Below, in pieces: positions 53,147-61,680 of a stretch of DNA of 64,000 bases (positions within the stretch are counted from its first letter, which is position 1; every line of letters starts with the position of its first letter). A program made the translations under genes and the position numbers. Source of the DNA: Vibrio chagasii (GTDB taxonomy: Bacteria > Pseudomonadota > Gammaproteobacteria > Enterobacterales > Vibrionaceae); the NCBI RefSeq assembly GCF_024347355.1, contig NZ_AP025467.1, forward strand, positions 62,001 to 126,000. The letters run 5' to 3'. Under the pieces are notes generated by a model. That model saw only the letters and a list, made by a program, of their open reading frames with translations, ran no database searches and was not told the origin of the DNA.

Positions 53147-53292
53147 ACATGCCCCCAAGCATTTAAACCGTTGGTAGCCCTATGCTTTCCAACTGTTTTC
53201 ATTATATCAAACCGCCAAATGATTACCATAAACTAGCAATAATTATATGTATTTAAATAAGTTGACTTTGCGCCGGACAAAGGAGACACAAT
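53147..53292. promoter_or_regulatory. Array spacer 4: divergent promoters
   Basis: Gene -10 (GA)TATAAT on the minus strand at 53211-53216, transcript starting near AACAGTTGG and leader GCTTGGGGGCATGT. RNA promoter TTGACT 53262-53267, 19 nt, CACAAT 53287-53292. Shared motif TTACCATAAACTAGCA at 53223-53238. Confidence 0.78.
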
Positions 53293-53675
53293 GGGGCTCG
53301 AAGAGGGTCAGCAATTTAGGCGAAGCCGTTAAGAATTGCGTTGAAATGCTTTTAGATGGCGAAGCCAATCATTATTGACCACCAGCTCAACTGCATGAGT
53401 AATGACAATGTGCTTTACCGTTGGCATTACTCATGCGGGATGGTGAGGCAATCAGCCTTGAGCAAACAAATTCATTTAGTGCCAATAGGGAATCTGCATA
53501 GCATGGGACAGCAGTCTTTTAAGCTGGCCCTTGTTATGCCCCTATTGGTTTCATTAAGCGTGAAGTATGAACGCTCTGCTCTCTTGTGAGGTACGAGCAT
53601 TGAGAGCAACAAAGGTAACGCGGGAGGGGTGGGCCTCGGAGTGCGTAGGAAATGTAATGGCCTGTTAATGGAGAG
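53293..53675 (+). ncRNA. Array RNA copy 5
   Basis: About 383 nt. First hairpin GCAATT/AATTGC around GGCGAAGCC. The long hairpin GCATGAGTAATG/CATTACTCATGC is perfectly paired, with the tip ACAATG...CGTTGG. The second long hairpin has CCAATAGGG/CCCTATTGG and GCATAGCATGGG/CCCTTGTTATGC. A third stem has GCTCTC/GAGAGC where other copies have GCCAC/GTGGC. Conserved 3' hairpin present. Confidence 0.86.
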
Positions 53676-53687
53676 CGCCCAGGCATG

Positions 53688-53712
53688 AAAAAGCCCCTCA
53701 CGAATGAGGGGC
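53688..53712 (-). terminator. Terminator of array cargo 5 operon
   Basis: On the minus strand GCCCCTCA-TTCG-TGAGGGGC (53693-53712) is followed by TTTTT. It ends the three-gene cargo operon and faces the 3' end of RNA copy 5. Confidence 0.88.
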
Positions 53713-53739
53713 GGTGCTGGGTTGGGGGTCAGCATTTAA

Positions 53740-54234
53740 TTATTGGATTGCCAAATTGAAGCGAACGGGGGCGGTACCGGTTACCTTCCTAGTTGGCTTG
53801 TATCCATGGGATATGCGCAACCGGAATTGCTGCTTTAGCAATGAGTGATATACGTTGTTTGATGCCCAATTTCGCATTAACGCCTCATCTTCTTTCAGGT
53901 GATCAATGGTAACGTTCTTCATGGCGTCCGAATTTAGGGCGACTTTCAAGTTCAAATATTCGGTTTCAAGCTCTTCATTTGTTAAGTTCTGAGCGTAGTG
54001 CTGTAGTACACGATTCATGTCGACAGTCTCATATGAAGCGGTCGCGCTTTCGTGTCGACTGATTGCCGACCGTTTACCTGCGATACAATCCTCAAAATAG
54101 CGATCAACGATTCTATCCCCGTAACCATCATCCCAGCCGTTCTTTGCGCTACGACCATAAAGACGATCGTGCTTATACTTCTCAACCACATACATCTTTA
54201 CCATGCTTCTTGTAATCACGCTGGTTAACTCCAT
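53740..54234 (-). CDS. Array cargo 5c: hypothetical protein
   Basis: A 164-residue basic protein, last gene of a three-gene cargo operon (9 bp after the preceding gene). Motifs such as KHDRLYGRSAKNGWDDGYGDRIVDRYFEDC and a C-terminal basic segment (KPTRKVTGTAP) are visible, but no family is recognised. A strong terminator follows. Confidence 0.6.
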   Translation of the reverse strand: MELTSVITRSMVKMYVVEKYKHDRLYGRSAKNGWDDGYGDRIVDRYFEDCIAGKRSAISRHESATASYETVDMNRVLQHYAQNLTNEELETEYLNLKVALNSDAMKNVTIDHLKEDEALMRNWASNNVYHSLLKQQFRLRISHGYKPTRKVTGTAPVRFNLAIQ

Positions 54235-54243
54235 AAACTGGCC

Positions 54244-54744
54244 TTAATATATTTCTGTTGTGCGGGTTAGAATGGATAATAATCTACGCTCTAATCTCGT
54301 TGTGTATAGTAAATCCAGATTATGATTGTTAACTTTCTTTGATCTAATATTTCGAAGCTCTATTCGCTTATGTATTTTCTTTAGAATACTTTCAATTCGC
54401 TGTTTACCATATATCTTTAACATTAAATATGAGTCTAATTCTCGTTGGGCTAAACCGATCATACAAGTAAGATTATTATTTAGTTTCCGCTCACAATAGT
54501 TTAACGAAACACATAACGGAATCGAAGGGATAATCAGCTGTTCTCCGGCATCTGCTTTTAAAACAGGTTCAATGAATTCATTAAGTGATATACCACTATC
54601 ATACATAGAAAAACTTAGCGCCAGGTCCATTATTTGAGGTTCCTCTCCCTCTTTTTTCCAAACTTCAACATCACGGCCTAAAACTTTCGTTTCCCATATC
54701 GTTCGACTTCCAGATCTTCTTATTTTTTTTAATTCTATCAGCAC
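54244..54744 (-). CDS. Array cargo 5b: hypothetical protein
   Basis: A 166-residue protein. The likely start is GTG 54744, because GAGG lies 6 nt upstream; a GTG three codons earlier is possible. It begins next to the stop of cargo 5a. It is basic at the C-terminus (RIELRNIRSKKVNNHN) and AT-rich in codon use (many ATA and AGA), unlike its neighbours, which suggests separate origin. Function unknown. Confidence 0.6.
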   Translation of the reverse strand: MLIELKKIRRSGSRTIWETKVLGRDVEVWKKEGEEPQIMDLALSFSMYDSGISLNEFIEPVLKADAGEQLIIPSIPLCVSLNYCERKLNNNLTCMIGLAQRELDSYLMLKIYGKQRIESILKKIHKRIELRNIRSKKVNNHNLDLLYTTRLERRLLSILTRTTEIY

Positions 54745-54754
54745 TTTACACACC

Positions 54755-55246
54755 TCACGGTAACAGATTTGCGTTCATAGGAGCCTCAAGCTCAGGCGTC
54801 TCACGTTTAAATTCATAATCCACAATGTCCATTTCTACGCCATTGATTATCCACCCTCGGTTATACATGAAGGTGCCCAACATATTAGCTTCAGACTCAT
54901 CGCTAACCTTGTAGGTAAATGCATCACCTTGTTCAGTTTTGGCGATCAACGTACAGGTCCCAGAATCATCGGCACATGACGCTAGAACGTGCTCCTGAAG
55001 GTAGAAATTAATCAGCTTCATATCCGCACCATTCTCTATCAGCCATATACGCAAGTGATCATCGCTGTATCGCAGACTTCCGATTGTACCTGCGAATACG
55101 ACTCTAGAGCGGTAAGGCACAGGGCTGTATTCAAGATGTACGGTTAGCCCTTCGTCCTGAATCACAAGCGAAGCAGAGCTGACTTCGTTACCCACAAAGT
55201 CAGTCAGTGAAGAAGAAGAGAAATCGATATTGAATAGGTGTTTCAT
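54755..55246 (-). CDS. Array cargo 5a: hypothetical protein
   Basis: A 163-residue protein from ATG 55246, directly after the leader GCTTGGGGGCATGT. It is mostly beta-strand in appearance, with repeated LxVxLEY and FxGTIGSLRY patterns, and has one cysteine pair (SCADDSGTC). It is the first gene of the three-gene cargo operon. No family is recognised. Confidence 0.65.
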   Translation of the reverse strand: MKHLFNIDFSSSSLTDFVGNEVSSASLVIQDEGLTVHLEYSPVPYRSRVVFAGTIGSLRYSDDHLRIWLIENGADMKLINFYLQEHVLASCADDSGTCTLIAKTEQGDAFTYKVSDESEANMLGTFMYNRGWIINGVEMDIVDYEFKRETPELEAPMNANLLP

Positions 55247-55394
55247 ACATGCCCCCAAGCACTAATTCTGTTGGTTAACCCTATGTTTCCCCAACTGTTT
55301 TCATTATATCAAACTGCCGAATAATTACCATAAACTAGCAATAAAAATATCTAATTTAATATGTTGACTTTGCGCCGGACAAAGGAGACACAAT
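55247..55394. promoter_or_regulatory. Array spacer 5: divergent promoters
   Basis: Gene -10 GATATAAT on the minus strand (55313-55318), AACAGTTGG start and leader with a possible GTTGG/CCAAC hairpin before GCTTGGGGGCATGT. RNA promoter TTGACT 55364-55369, 19 nt, CACAAT 55389-55394. Shared motif TTACCATAAACTAGCA at 55325-55340. Confidence 0.78.
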
Positions 55395-55780
55395 GGGGCT
55401 CGAAGAGGGTCAGCAATCTAGGCGAAGCCGTGAAGGATTGCGTTGAAAACGCTTTTAGTTGGCGAAGCCAAGCCTTATGGCCACCAGCTATACTGCCCTA
55501 TCCATGACAACCGTCTTTATGGGTGGCAGGGATATGGCAGCTGATGGCCATTCAGCCTTGAGCTAACAAATATCTTTTAGACCAATAGGAGCTCCTGCAG
55601 GGCACGTGACAGCGTCTTTTTGGCTGGCGCGAGCTCTGCATCCTATTGAGCTTTCATCATTGCGAGGGACGAGCATGAGCCACTCTCAGTGAGGAACGAG
55701 CGATAGAGGGGCAGCAAAGGTAACGCGGGAGGGGTGGGCCTCGGAACGCGTAGGAAATGCAATGGCCTATTAGTGGAGAG
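55395..55780 (+). ncRNA. Array RNA copy 6
   Basis: About 386 nt. First hairpin GCAATC/GATTGC around GGCGAAGCC, with the junction changed from GTTAAG to GTGAAG. The long hairpin has TGCC.TATCC/GGGATATGGCA; the second long hairpin has CAATAGGA/TCCTATTG and the tip CGTGACAGC/GCTGGCGCG. The GAGG.ACGAGC motif occurs twice. Conserved 3' hairpin and GGAGAG end. Confidence 0.86.
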
Positions 55781-55798
55781 TCTGGGACTTCCAAGAAA

Positions 55799-55823
55799 TA
55801 AAAAAGCCCCTCAACGGAGGGGC
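55799..55823 (-). terminator. Terminator of array cargo 6 operon
   Basis: On the minus strand GCCCCTC-CGTT-GAGGGGC (55806-55823) is followed by a run of T (55799-55805). It ends the two-gene cargo operon. Confidence 0.88.
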
Positions 55824-55840
55824 ATTATCGGCTTCATTTT

Positions 55841-56488
55841 TTACCTGTGCATGCTGCTTATTATTTTAGGCATGTTCACCAACTCGCGAGCACCTAAATA
55901 ATGCCTCCCATCAAAAGCATATTCCAACCATTGTGCTTCATGGTCAAGAATGACTTCTATCCCCTGTAGCTGTCTGTGCTCTTTCTCACTAGCAATATAA
56001 ATACAGCATCGGCTCTTGTTGGCGTAAACGTGCTTATTATTGTTCTTACGACTGGCGGCATCTTTGTAGTCGTCCGTTTCCATATTAGCGATAATTAACC
56101 CAATCAAATCGTTGGCAAGTTCTTCATCTGTAGTGTGCAACTCAACACCACATGACAGGCGGTTAAACTGAAGTTTAAAGCTCCAGCCCCCTACCAGATT
56201 TGCAAGGAAATGATCGCCCTTTTCGTTTAGTCGCTCAGCGGTATCAATACCAAGGTAATCAAAATCCGTGGCTTGGATAAAGCTGCCGTAACGCTCCCAG
56301 GTTGGATCAAGCGACCAGTTCATTAGTATATGTTTCAGGTTGTCGACCGGATTATCATGAGGCAGCCATGGGTAATTACCCATCAACCCACTGCACGTTT
56401 CAAAAAAGATGGTTCCCTCTTCATTAATAAGTGCAGAAGTCCACGCCAAGCAAACTTGTTGTTCTGGTTTTAAGTTTGAAAACTTCAT
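55841..56488 (-). CDS. Array cargo 6b: hypothetical protein
   Basis: A 215-residue protein from ATG 56488, 10 bp after the preceding gene, with AGGGA upstream. It contains FNRLSCGVELHTTDEELANDLIGLII and SRCCIYIASEKEHRQLQGIEVILDHEAQWL. It looks globular alpha/beta with no signal peptide. No family is recognised. A longer in-frame extension overlaps the upstream gene and is not used. Confidence 0.62.
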   Translation of the reverse strand: MKFSNLKPEQQVCLAWTSALINEEGTIFFETCSGLMGNYPWLPHDNPVDNLKHILMNWSLDPTWERYGSFIQATDFDYLGIDTAERLNEKGDHFLANLVGGWSFKLQFNRLSCGVELHTTDEELANDLIGLIIANMETDDYKDAASRKNNNKHVYANKSRCCIYIASEKEHRQLQGIEVILDHEAQWLEYAFDGRHYLGARELVNMPKIISSMHR

Positions 56489-56498
56489 GTTCAATTCC

Positions 56499-56870
56499 CT
56501 ATTGATATTTGAAAGTAAGACCAGCATTAATTAGATCCGCTTTAATTCGCTTCAGTACAGAGCTTTCAACACCAAACGAACAAAACTGGACAAGTGAGTC
56601 CAGAGAATTACGCCACTGCGCTGTATTCTTCAGCCCGTGCAAGTTGTACTTTTCGATAATTGGGCGTAATAGGCGCTCATTGATCTTCTGTTCTTCTTTT
56701 TTATTAGCCATTTTTAGCATTCGGTCATAGGTGTCCTTTGGCAGCTCATCGATTGCTTGAAAGCCCGTACCGCGATTGGTCATTACCATAACGTGTTTCA
56801 CACCGCTGAATATCATGCCGTTGTGTACGTTATTCTTATAGATTAAGTCGATATCTTTTTGATTTCTCAT
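56499..56870 (-). CDS. Array cargo 6a: hypothetical protein
   Basis: A 123-residue basic helical protein from ATG 56870, directly after the leader GCTTGGGGGCATGT. Segments such as LPKDTYDRMLKMANKKEEQKINERLLRPIIEKYNL are helical. No family is recognised. It is the first gene of a two-gene cargo operon. Confidence 0.64.
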   Translation of the reverse strand: MRNQKDIDLIYKNNVHNGMIFSGVKHVMVMTNRGTGFQAIDELPKDTYDRMLKMANKKEEQKINERLLRPIIEKYNLHGLKNTAQWRNSLDSLVQFCSFGVESSVLKRIKADLINAGLTFKYQ

Positions 56871-57017
56871 ACATGCCCCCAAGCACTAAATTTGTTGGTT
56901 AACCCTATGCTTCCCAACTGTTTTCATTATATCAAACCGCTAATTAATTACCATAAACTAGCAATAATTATATCTAATTAAATATGTTGACTTTGCGCCG
57001 GACAAAGGAGACACAAT
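56871..57017. promoter_or_regulatory. Array spacer 6: divergent promoters
   Basis: Gene -10 GATATAAT on the minus strand (56926-56931), AACAGTTGGG start, leader hairpin GTTGG/CCAAC, GCTTGGGGGCATGT. RNA promoter TTGACT 56987-56992, 19 nt, CACAAT 57012-57017. Shared motif TTACCATAAACTAGCA at 56948-56963. Confidence 0.78.
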
Positions 57018-57402
57018 GGGGCTCGAAGAGGGTCAGCTTTTTAGGCGAAGCCGTTAAGAAAAGCGTTGAAATGCTTTTAGATGGCGAAGCCAGTCGTTAT
57101 GCCCATCAGCTATGCTGCTGTATCTATGACAACCGTCTTTTTGGTTGGCATTGATATAGCAGCTGGTGGGCATTCAGCCTTGAGCTAACAAATTGGTTTG
57201 CATCAATAGAGGTTCTTCATAGTTCGTGACAGCGTCTTTTTTGCTGGCGCGAGCTATGCCGTCTATTGATGCTTCTCGGTGTGAGGTACGAACACTAGCC
57301 ACTCTCTGCGAAGAATGAGCATTAGTGTGGCAGCAAGGTAACCGCGGGAGTGAGGGTGGGCCTCGGACTGCGTAGGAAATGCAATGGCCTGTTAAGGGAG
57401 AG
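57018..57402 (+). ncRNA. Array RNA copy 7
   Basis: About 385 nt. First hairpin GCTTTT/AAAAGC around GGCGAAGCC. The long hairpin GCTGTATCTATG/CATTGATATAGC has one U-U mismatch and the tip ACAACC/GGTTGG. The second long hairpin has CATCAATAGA/TCTATTGATG and the tip CGTGACAGC/GCTGGCGCG. The third stem is GCCAC/GTGGC. Conserved 3' hairpin and GGGAGAG end. Confidence 0.86.
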
Positions 57403-57414
57403 TTACCAGGATAG

Positions 57415-57439
57415 AAAAAGCCCCTCACGAATGAGGGGC
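57415..57439 (-). terminator. Terminator of array cargo 7 operon
   Basis: On the minus strand GCCCCTCA-TTCG-TGAGGGGC (57420-57439) then TTTTT. It is nearly identical to the terminator of cargo 5, which suggests the cargo 3' ends can also be shared between slots. Confidence 0.88.
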
Positions 57440-57489
57440 GGGTGCTGGGTTGGGGGGCAGCATGTTAATTTGTTATGTCGATATAGAGA

Positions 57490-57804
57490 TCAATCGTAAA
57501 ACATTGCGAGGTATTCAGCAGCCAGGTGTTTGTGATGTTCAGTCGTTAGGGTATTTGCCGCCTCTTTTTTGGCGTACTTATAAGATTCTCTGAGGGCATT
57601 GACCGTTTCGGTAGTATCACAAACAGAAATAGACACCCCTTCCCCGCGGTCACTCTCCTCTAGCATGCCGCTATCATCGTATCCAATATCCTTTACCAGA
57701 ATTTCGTGGATCTTGATTGCCTTAATCGTTGAATTTAAGTCTGTTGAGTTTATCCATATCACAGACTTAGAAACATCCGCTGAGACAGTAGAGCGTACTT
57801 TCAT
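57490..57804 (-). CDS. Array cargo 7b: small hypothetical protein
   Basis: A 104-residue soluble protein with GAGGTG 6 nt before the ATG, 10 bp after the preceding gene. It has a beta-rich first half (SVIWINSTDLNSTIKAIKIHEILV) and a helical second half. No family is recognised. Second gene of a two-gene cargo operon. Confidence 0.6.
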   Translation of the reverse strand: MKVRSTVSADVSKSVIWINSTDLNSTIKAIKIHEILVKDIGYDDSGMLEESDRGEGVSISVCDTTETVNALRESYKYAKKEAANTLTTEHHKHLAAEYLAMFYD

Positions 57805-57814
57805 GCTTCACCTC

Positions 57815-58336
57815 TTAAAAGACCATGGCACCTGTTAGGCGTTCTTTATGGTTGCCGTTATCAGACCAATACCTTAAATCTTTGAATTGCAGGTTTGAGC
57901 GCTTTAATCGGCGGTACTGCTCGGTGATCAGCTCATCACATTGCTGCGTTGTGTCTACAACTTGGTGGATGATTCCGTTTTCATCGTTGTAAATGACGAA
58001 ATGGTGGTAATGAAGTGAATTGGGAAAGGCTTCATTCTCATCAATTACGACACATGAAGGCTTATCAGCCACTCCCATACGAACACGGATAACGTTATCG
58101 CGCTCGTCCTTTTCAATAGGGAAAACAGGCATAAATTCAAGGTTGCCAGAAATTGATTCATTAACGAAATCATCAATGAATGAGTTTGTGTATAGCTCGC
58201 CGCCACTGAACAAAACAGCTTGGAGCTCTACGCAGTAAACCGCTTTAACATTTTTTGTCACTTCCGGCAGGAAAACCTTAACCGCTTTGTATGTTTCTTT
58301 ACCTGTTGTTTCGTGTGTAAAAGTTGAAATTGTCAT
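57815..58336 (-). CDS. Array cargo 7a: hypothetical protein
   Basis: A 173-residue protein from ATG 58336, directly after the leader GCTTGGGGGCATGT; the longer open frame upstream reads through the leader and is not used. The chain is mostly beta-strand in appearance (YKAVKVFLPEVTKNVKAVYCVELQAVLFSGGEL) with a helical C-terminus. No family is recognised. Confidence 0.64.
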   Translation of the reverse strand: MTISTFTHETTGKETYKAVKVFLPEVTKNVKAVYCVELQAVLFSGGELYTNSFIDDFVNESISGNLEFMPVFPIEKDERDNVIRVRMGVADKPSCVVIDENEAFPNSLHYHHFVIYNDENGIIHQVVDTTQQCDELITEQYRRLKRSNLQFKDLRYWSDNGNHKERLTGAMVF

Positions 58337-58483
58337 ACATGCCCCCAAGCACTCAATCTGTTGGTTAACCCTATGTTTCCCAACTGTTCCTATTATATCA
58401 AACTGCCGACAAATTACCATAAACTAGCAACTATTATATGTAATTAAATATGTTGACTTTGCGCCGGACAAAGGGGACACAAT
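58337..58483. promoter_or_regulatory. Array spacer 7: divergent promoters
   Basis: Gene -10 GATATAAT on the minus strand (58392-58397), start near AACAGTTGGG, leader hairpin GTTGG/CCAAC, GCTTGGGGGCATGT. RNA promoter TTGACT 58453-58458, 19 nt, CACAAT 58478-58483. Shared motif TTACCATAAACTAGCA. Confidence 0.78.
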
Positions 58484-58872
58484 GGGGCTCGAAGAGGGTC
58501 AGCTTTTTAGGCGAAGCCGTTAAGAAAAGCGTTGAAATGCTTTTAGGTGGCGAAGCCAATTCCTTATGGCCACCAGCATTCCTGCATCCGTCATTACAAT
58601 CGCGCTTCATCGTTGGCATGACGGATGCGGCTGGTGGACATTCAGCCTTGAGCTAACAAATATCTTTTAGACCAATAGGAGGTCCTGCAGGGCGCGTGAC
58701 AGCGTCTTTTTGCTGGCGCGAGCTCAGCATCCTATTGGGCTTTCACCAAAGCGAGGGACGAGCTGAGCCACTCTTAGTGAGGAACGAGCGCTAGTGTGGC
58801 AGCAAAGGTAACCGCGGGAGTGAGGGTGGGCCTCGGACTGCGTAGGAAATGCAATGGCGTGATAAGGGAGAG
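58484..58872 (+). ncRNA. Array RNA copy 8
   Basis: About 389 nt. First hairpin GCTTTT/AAAAGC around GGCGAAGCC. Outer stem CCACCAGC/GCTGGTGG, then the perfectly paired GCATCCGTCAT/ATGACGGATGC. The second long hairpin has CCAATAGGA/TCCTATTGG and CGTGACAGC/GCTGGCGCG. The third stem is GCCAC/GTGGC. Conserved 3' hairpin and GGGAGAG end. Confidence 0.87.
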
Positions 58873-58875
58873 TTT

Positions 58876-58905
58876 CTGTGTCTTAGTTAGAGAATCAAGA
58901 CACAG
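58876..58905. repeat. Hairpin after array cargo 8
   Basis: CTGTGTCTT and AAGACACAG pair across a 12-nt loop between the end of RNA copy 8 and the stop of cargo 8. It has no U run on either strand, so it is a weak terminator at best or an mRNA 3'-end stabiliser. Confidence 0.5.
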
Positions 58906-58939
58906 CGCTTTACTTACTAAATTTCACAACGTCTAGGTG

Positions 58940-59710
58940 TTAAACTTCAACCAAATCGGTGGCCGCATGCGTCTCATTGTAAGGCAGGCAGTATTCATTC
59001 ATTTCCCATTTTTCATAGTCTTGATTTGTCCAACCGGCATTAATGTCAAACGTCAGCCTTTCAGTACCACAAGGGGTTGTGAATGTTTTGTCTGCGTTAA
59101 CCCCAATTGTGTAAAGCACATCGGCATCAAGCTCGTTTGCGTCACCCGATGTGAGACAATGAATTGCACTAATAGTTAGCCCTTGTTCAATATGCGCGTT
59201 AGCTTCATTCTTCAAAGATTGGGATTCTGAAACTTTCTCCACTAGCGCACTCAACCATTGAAAAAAGGCATCAACTGGAACTGCAAGCTCGTAATGTCGA
59301 ATCAAGGCATGCAGATCGCGCATTGTCATTTCGTCCAAATTTACCATTAACGACATACGCTCTAGCAACAGCCATGTTTCGAAAATTGTATCTTTTGACT
59401 TCGAGAATGCAGGCTCGTTTTTAAGCACATCGACAATCACACGAATGTCATGCACGGATTTCAAAGTTTTTAGATGAGTAACTTGTTCGTCAATATGAGC
59501 GGTTAATTCTTTAAGGCGCTCGTCACTCACTGGATCAGACATGTTCAAGCGTGAGAGTTCAGAGGCAAAGCCATTATTATATAAATAGAGCTCTAGTTCA
59601 GATGTAGAGAAAAATTCAGTTTCACTCAAATCTTCCTTACTCCAGAAAACCTGCAAGTCCGAAGCTAAGATTTTTACTTTCTCTAGAATCATTGTTTTTT
59701 CAAAGTTCAT
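58940..59710 (-). CDS. Array cargo 8: hypothetical helical protein
   Basis: A 256-residue protein from ATG 59710, following the leader GCTTGGGGGCAAAT. It is strongly helical and acidic, without signal peptide or membrane segment. The C-terminal ~70 residues (LDADVLYTIGVNADKTFTTPCGTERLTFDINAGW) look like a small beta domain. No family is recognised. Single-gene cargo. Confidence 0.66.
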   Translation of the reverse strand: MNFEKTMILEKVKILASDLQVFWSKEDLSETEFFSTSELELYLYNNGFASELSRLNMSDPVSDERLKELTAHIDEQVTHLKTLKSVHDIRVIVDVLKNEPAFSKSKDTIFETWLLLERMSLMVNLDEMTMRDLHALIRHYELAVPVDAFFQWLSALVEKVSESQSLKNEANAHIEQGLTISAIHCLTSGDANELDADVLYTIGVNADKTFTTPCGTERLTFDINAGWTNQDYEKWEMNEYCLPYNETHAATDLVEV

Positions 59711-59858
59711 ATTTGCCCCCAAGCAATTGAATTTATAGGTCAAGGTGAATTTCTCAACTGACTTAAGTATACTAAACACCCGCAGCAATTACCATAAACT
59801 AACACCAACAAATTGCAATTTAAATCGTTGACTTGCCACCGGACAAAGGAGACACAAT
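59711..59858. promoter_or_regulatory. Array spacer 8: divergent promoters
   Basis: Gene -10 TATACT on the minus strand (59766-59771), then CAGTTGAG and the leader GCTTGGGGGCAAAT. RNA promoter TTGACT 59828-59833, 19 nt, CACAAT 59853-59858. Shared motif TTACCATAAACTAACA. Confidence 0.75.
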
Positions 59859-60242
59859 AGGGCTCGAAGAGGGTCAGCAATCTAGGCGAAGCCGTGAAGG
59901 ATTGCGTTAAAAAGCTTTTAGTTGGCGAAGCCATACATTAAGGCCACCAGCGTTCTGCAACTGGTATGACAATCGCGCTTCTCCGTTGGCATTCTGGTTG
60001 CGGCTGTTGGCCTTGCAGCCTTGAGCTAATAAAATTTACTTTGACCTATAGGTATCACTGCAATGCACGTGACAGCGTCTTTTTTCTGGCACGTGTAATG
60101 CAACCTATAGGGCATTACACACAGCGAGGGACGAGCTTCAGCCGCTCTAAACGAGGAACGAGTGGTAGAGGGGCAGCAAAGGTAACGCGGGAGGGGTGGG
60201 CCTCGGAGTGCGTAGGAAATGCAATGGCCTGATAAGGGAGAG
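59859..60242 (+). ncRNA. Array RNA copy 9
   Basis: About 384 nt. First hairpin GCAATC/GATTGC around GGCGAAGCC. The long hairpin GCAACTGGTATG/CATTCTGGTTGC relies on G-U pairs. The second long hairpin has CCTATAGG/CCTATAGG and GCAATGCACGTG/CACGTGTAATGC, a full replacement of the sequence seen in neighbours with pairing kept. Conserved 3' hairpin and GGGAGAG end. Confidence 0.87.
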
Positions 60243-60260
60243 CCCCTTCTTTGAGGGGAA

Positions 60261-60509
60261 TTAGTTGGTTTTTGATTGTGCTCTTAAGCTGAAGCTTCCG
60301 ATTTCATCTCGAAAGCACTGGTAACGAGCTCGCTCGGTTTGTATAACTTGACCTTCGAATGTCGCCACTATGGTGCAACCGCGGCGGCTTTCTTCAATGT
60401 TTATGATTAAGCCGGAATAAAAATGGATCGCTGTATTGCTTGCTGTCGCCACCTTCAGCGGGGAGATGCAAGCGAGCAAGATGAAGAGTAAGAATTTTGA
60501 TTGGTTCAT
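60261..60509 (-). CDS. Array cargo 9c: small exported protein
   Basis: An 82-residue protein with a clear signal peptide (MNQSKFLLFILLACISPLKVATA). The mature part of about 59 residues has two cysteines (RRGCTIV, RYQCFRDE) that could form one disulfide. It overlaps the preceding gene (ATGA-type) and has GAGGAG upstream. Last of three cargo genes. A CCCCTT/GAGGGG hairpin follows near 60243-60259. Function unknown. Confidence 0.62.
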   Translation of the reverse strand: MNQSKFLLFILLACISPLKVATASNTAIHFYSGLIINIEESRRGCTIVATFEGQVIQTERARYQCFRDEIGSFSLRAQSKTN

Positions 60510-60856
60510 GCTGCGTACTCCTCAAATGGCACCTGTGTGATTTTAAAATCAGCAACAAGCGAATCATTAGAGATGTCGAACAAGTCGGCAGCGTCTTCTA
60601 AGTTTGGGTAGTGCAACGATTCCCAACCTCTCAGCTTCACCGATTCGATGAAGTCCTTTAGCTTTGCAAGAGGTTGATCGGCGACCAACTCAACGAGCTC
60701 GGTGCGGCCATTATCTGAGTCGACAATCATGCAGTTGGCGAAGGTTCCATATGGACGCTCATCAATAACGATTAGACGCATGTCTACAATACGTTGAGCT
60801 GCTCCAGTTACTGAAGCAAAAGGCACTTTTTGTAGGTTTTGAATGATGGTTTTCAT
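60506..60856 (-). CDS. Array cargo 9b: hypothetical protein
   Basis: A 116-residue soluble protein, GGAGAAG before the ATG, between two other cargo genes of one operon. It shows mixed beta and helix (MRLIVIDERPYGTFANCMIVDSDNGRTELVELV). No family is recognised. Confidence 0.6.
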   Translation of the reverse strand: MKTIIQNLQKVPFASVTGAAQRIVDMRLIVIDERPYGTFANCMIVDSDNGRTELVELVADQPLAKLKDFIESVKLRGWESLHYPNLEDAADLFDISNDSLVADFKITQVPFEEYAA

Positions 60857-60873
60857 ACTCTTCTCCAGTACTC

Positions 60874-61059
60874 TTAGTAAGTGGCTGTATAACGAGATGC
60901 CGCCGCAATCGCGGAGTCGATATCTGTAGCGTTACGCTCTGCAAAAAACTCTTCCAAATCACTGTCTGAGAAAGCACCGATAAACACGTCATAGCCAATA
61001 TCGGCCTGCGTTTTCGCGTACTGTTTGAACTGTGTTACTAACCCTGAATTCGAAATCAT
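60874..61059 (-). CDS. Array cargo 9a: small hypothetical protein
   Basis: A 61-residue protein from ATG 61059, nine bases after the leader GCTTGGGGGCAT. It is mostly helical (LVTQFKQYAKTQADIGYDVFIGAFSDSDLEEFFAERN). It lies 17 bp before the next cargo gene. No family is recognised. Confidence 0.58.
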   Translation of the reverse strand: MISNSGLVTQFKQYAKTQADIGYDVFIGAFSDSDLEEFFAERNATDIDSAIAAASRYTATY

Positions 61060-61197
61060 GACTATGCCCCCAAGCAATAATAAGATCATTTATCTTCAGT
61101 ACTAATTATAGTGGTTACGGCTATTAAATACCATAAGTTAACACCAAATAAAGTAAATTAAATTAGTTGACTTGCCGCCGGACAAACGGGACACAAT
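61060..61197. promoter_or_regulatory. Array spacer 9: divergent promoters
   Basis: Gene -10 TATAAT on the minus strand (61105-61110), leader GCTTGGGGGCAT. RNA promoter TTGACT 61167-61172, 19 nt, CACAAT 61192-61197. The shared motif is altered to ATACCATAAGTTAACA. Confidence 0.73.
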
Positions 61198-61586
61198 GGG
61201 GCTCGAAGAGGGTCAGCAATCTAGGCGAAGCCGTGAAGGATTGCGTTAAAAACACTTTTAGATGGCGAAGCCAATCCTTATGTCCACCAGCATCACTGCA
61301 ACTGGGATGACAATCGCGCTTCATCGTTGGCATTCTGGTTGCTGCTGGTGGACATTCAGCCTTGAGCTAACAAATGCTTCTTGTCCAATAGGAGCGGCTG
61401 CAGGGCGCGTGACAGCGTCTTTTTGCTGGCGCGAGCAATGCACCCTATTGGGCTTAAAACAAAGCGAGGAACGAGCGTCAGCCACTCTCAGTGAGGAACG
61501 AGCGCTAGAGGGGCAGCAAAGGTAATCGCGGGAATGAGGGTGGGCCTCGGACTGCGTAGGAAATGCAATGGCCTAATAAGGGAGAG
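61198..61586 (+). ncRNA. Array RNA copy 10
   Basis: About 389 nt. First hairpin GCAATC/GATTGC around GGCGAAGCC. Outer stem CCACCAGC/GCTGGTGG, then GCAACTGGGATG/CATTCTGGTTGC with G-U pairs. The second long hairpin has CCAATAGG/CCTATTGG and CGTGACAGC/GCTGGCGCG. Two GAGGAACGAGC motifs. Conserved 3' hairpin and GGGAGAG end. Confidence 0.87.
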
Positions 61587-61680
61587 AACTGGTTAAACTC
61601 TTATATATGTTAGGTAACGAAAGCATTAGCTCAAAGAGAGTTGCCCCTTAAGCTAATGAATTCTGGTTGTTTTTTAACCA

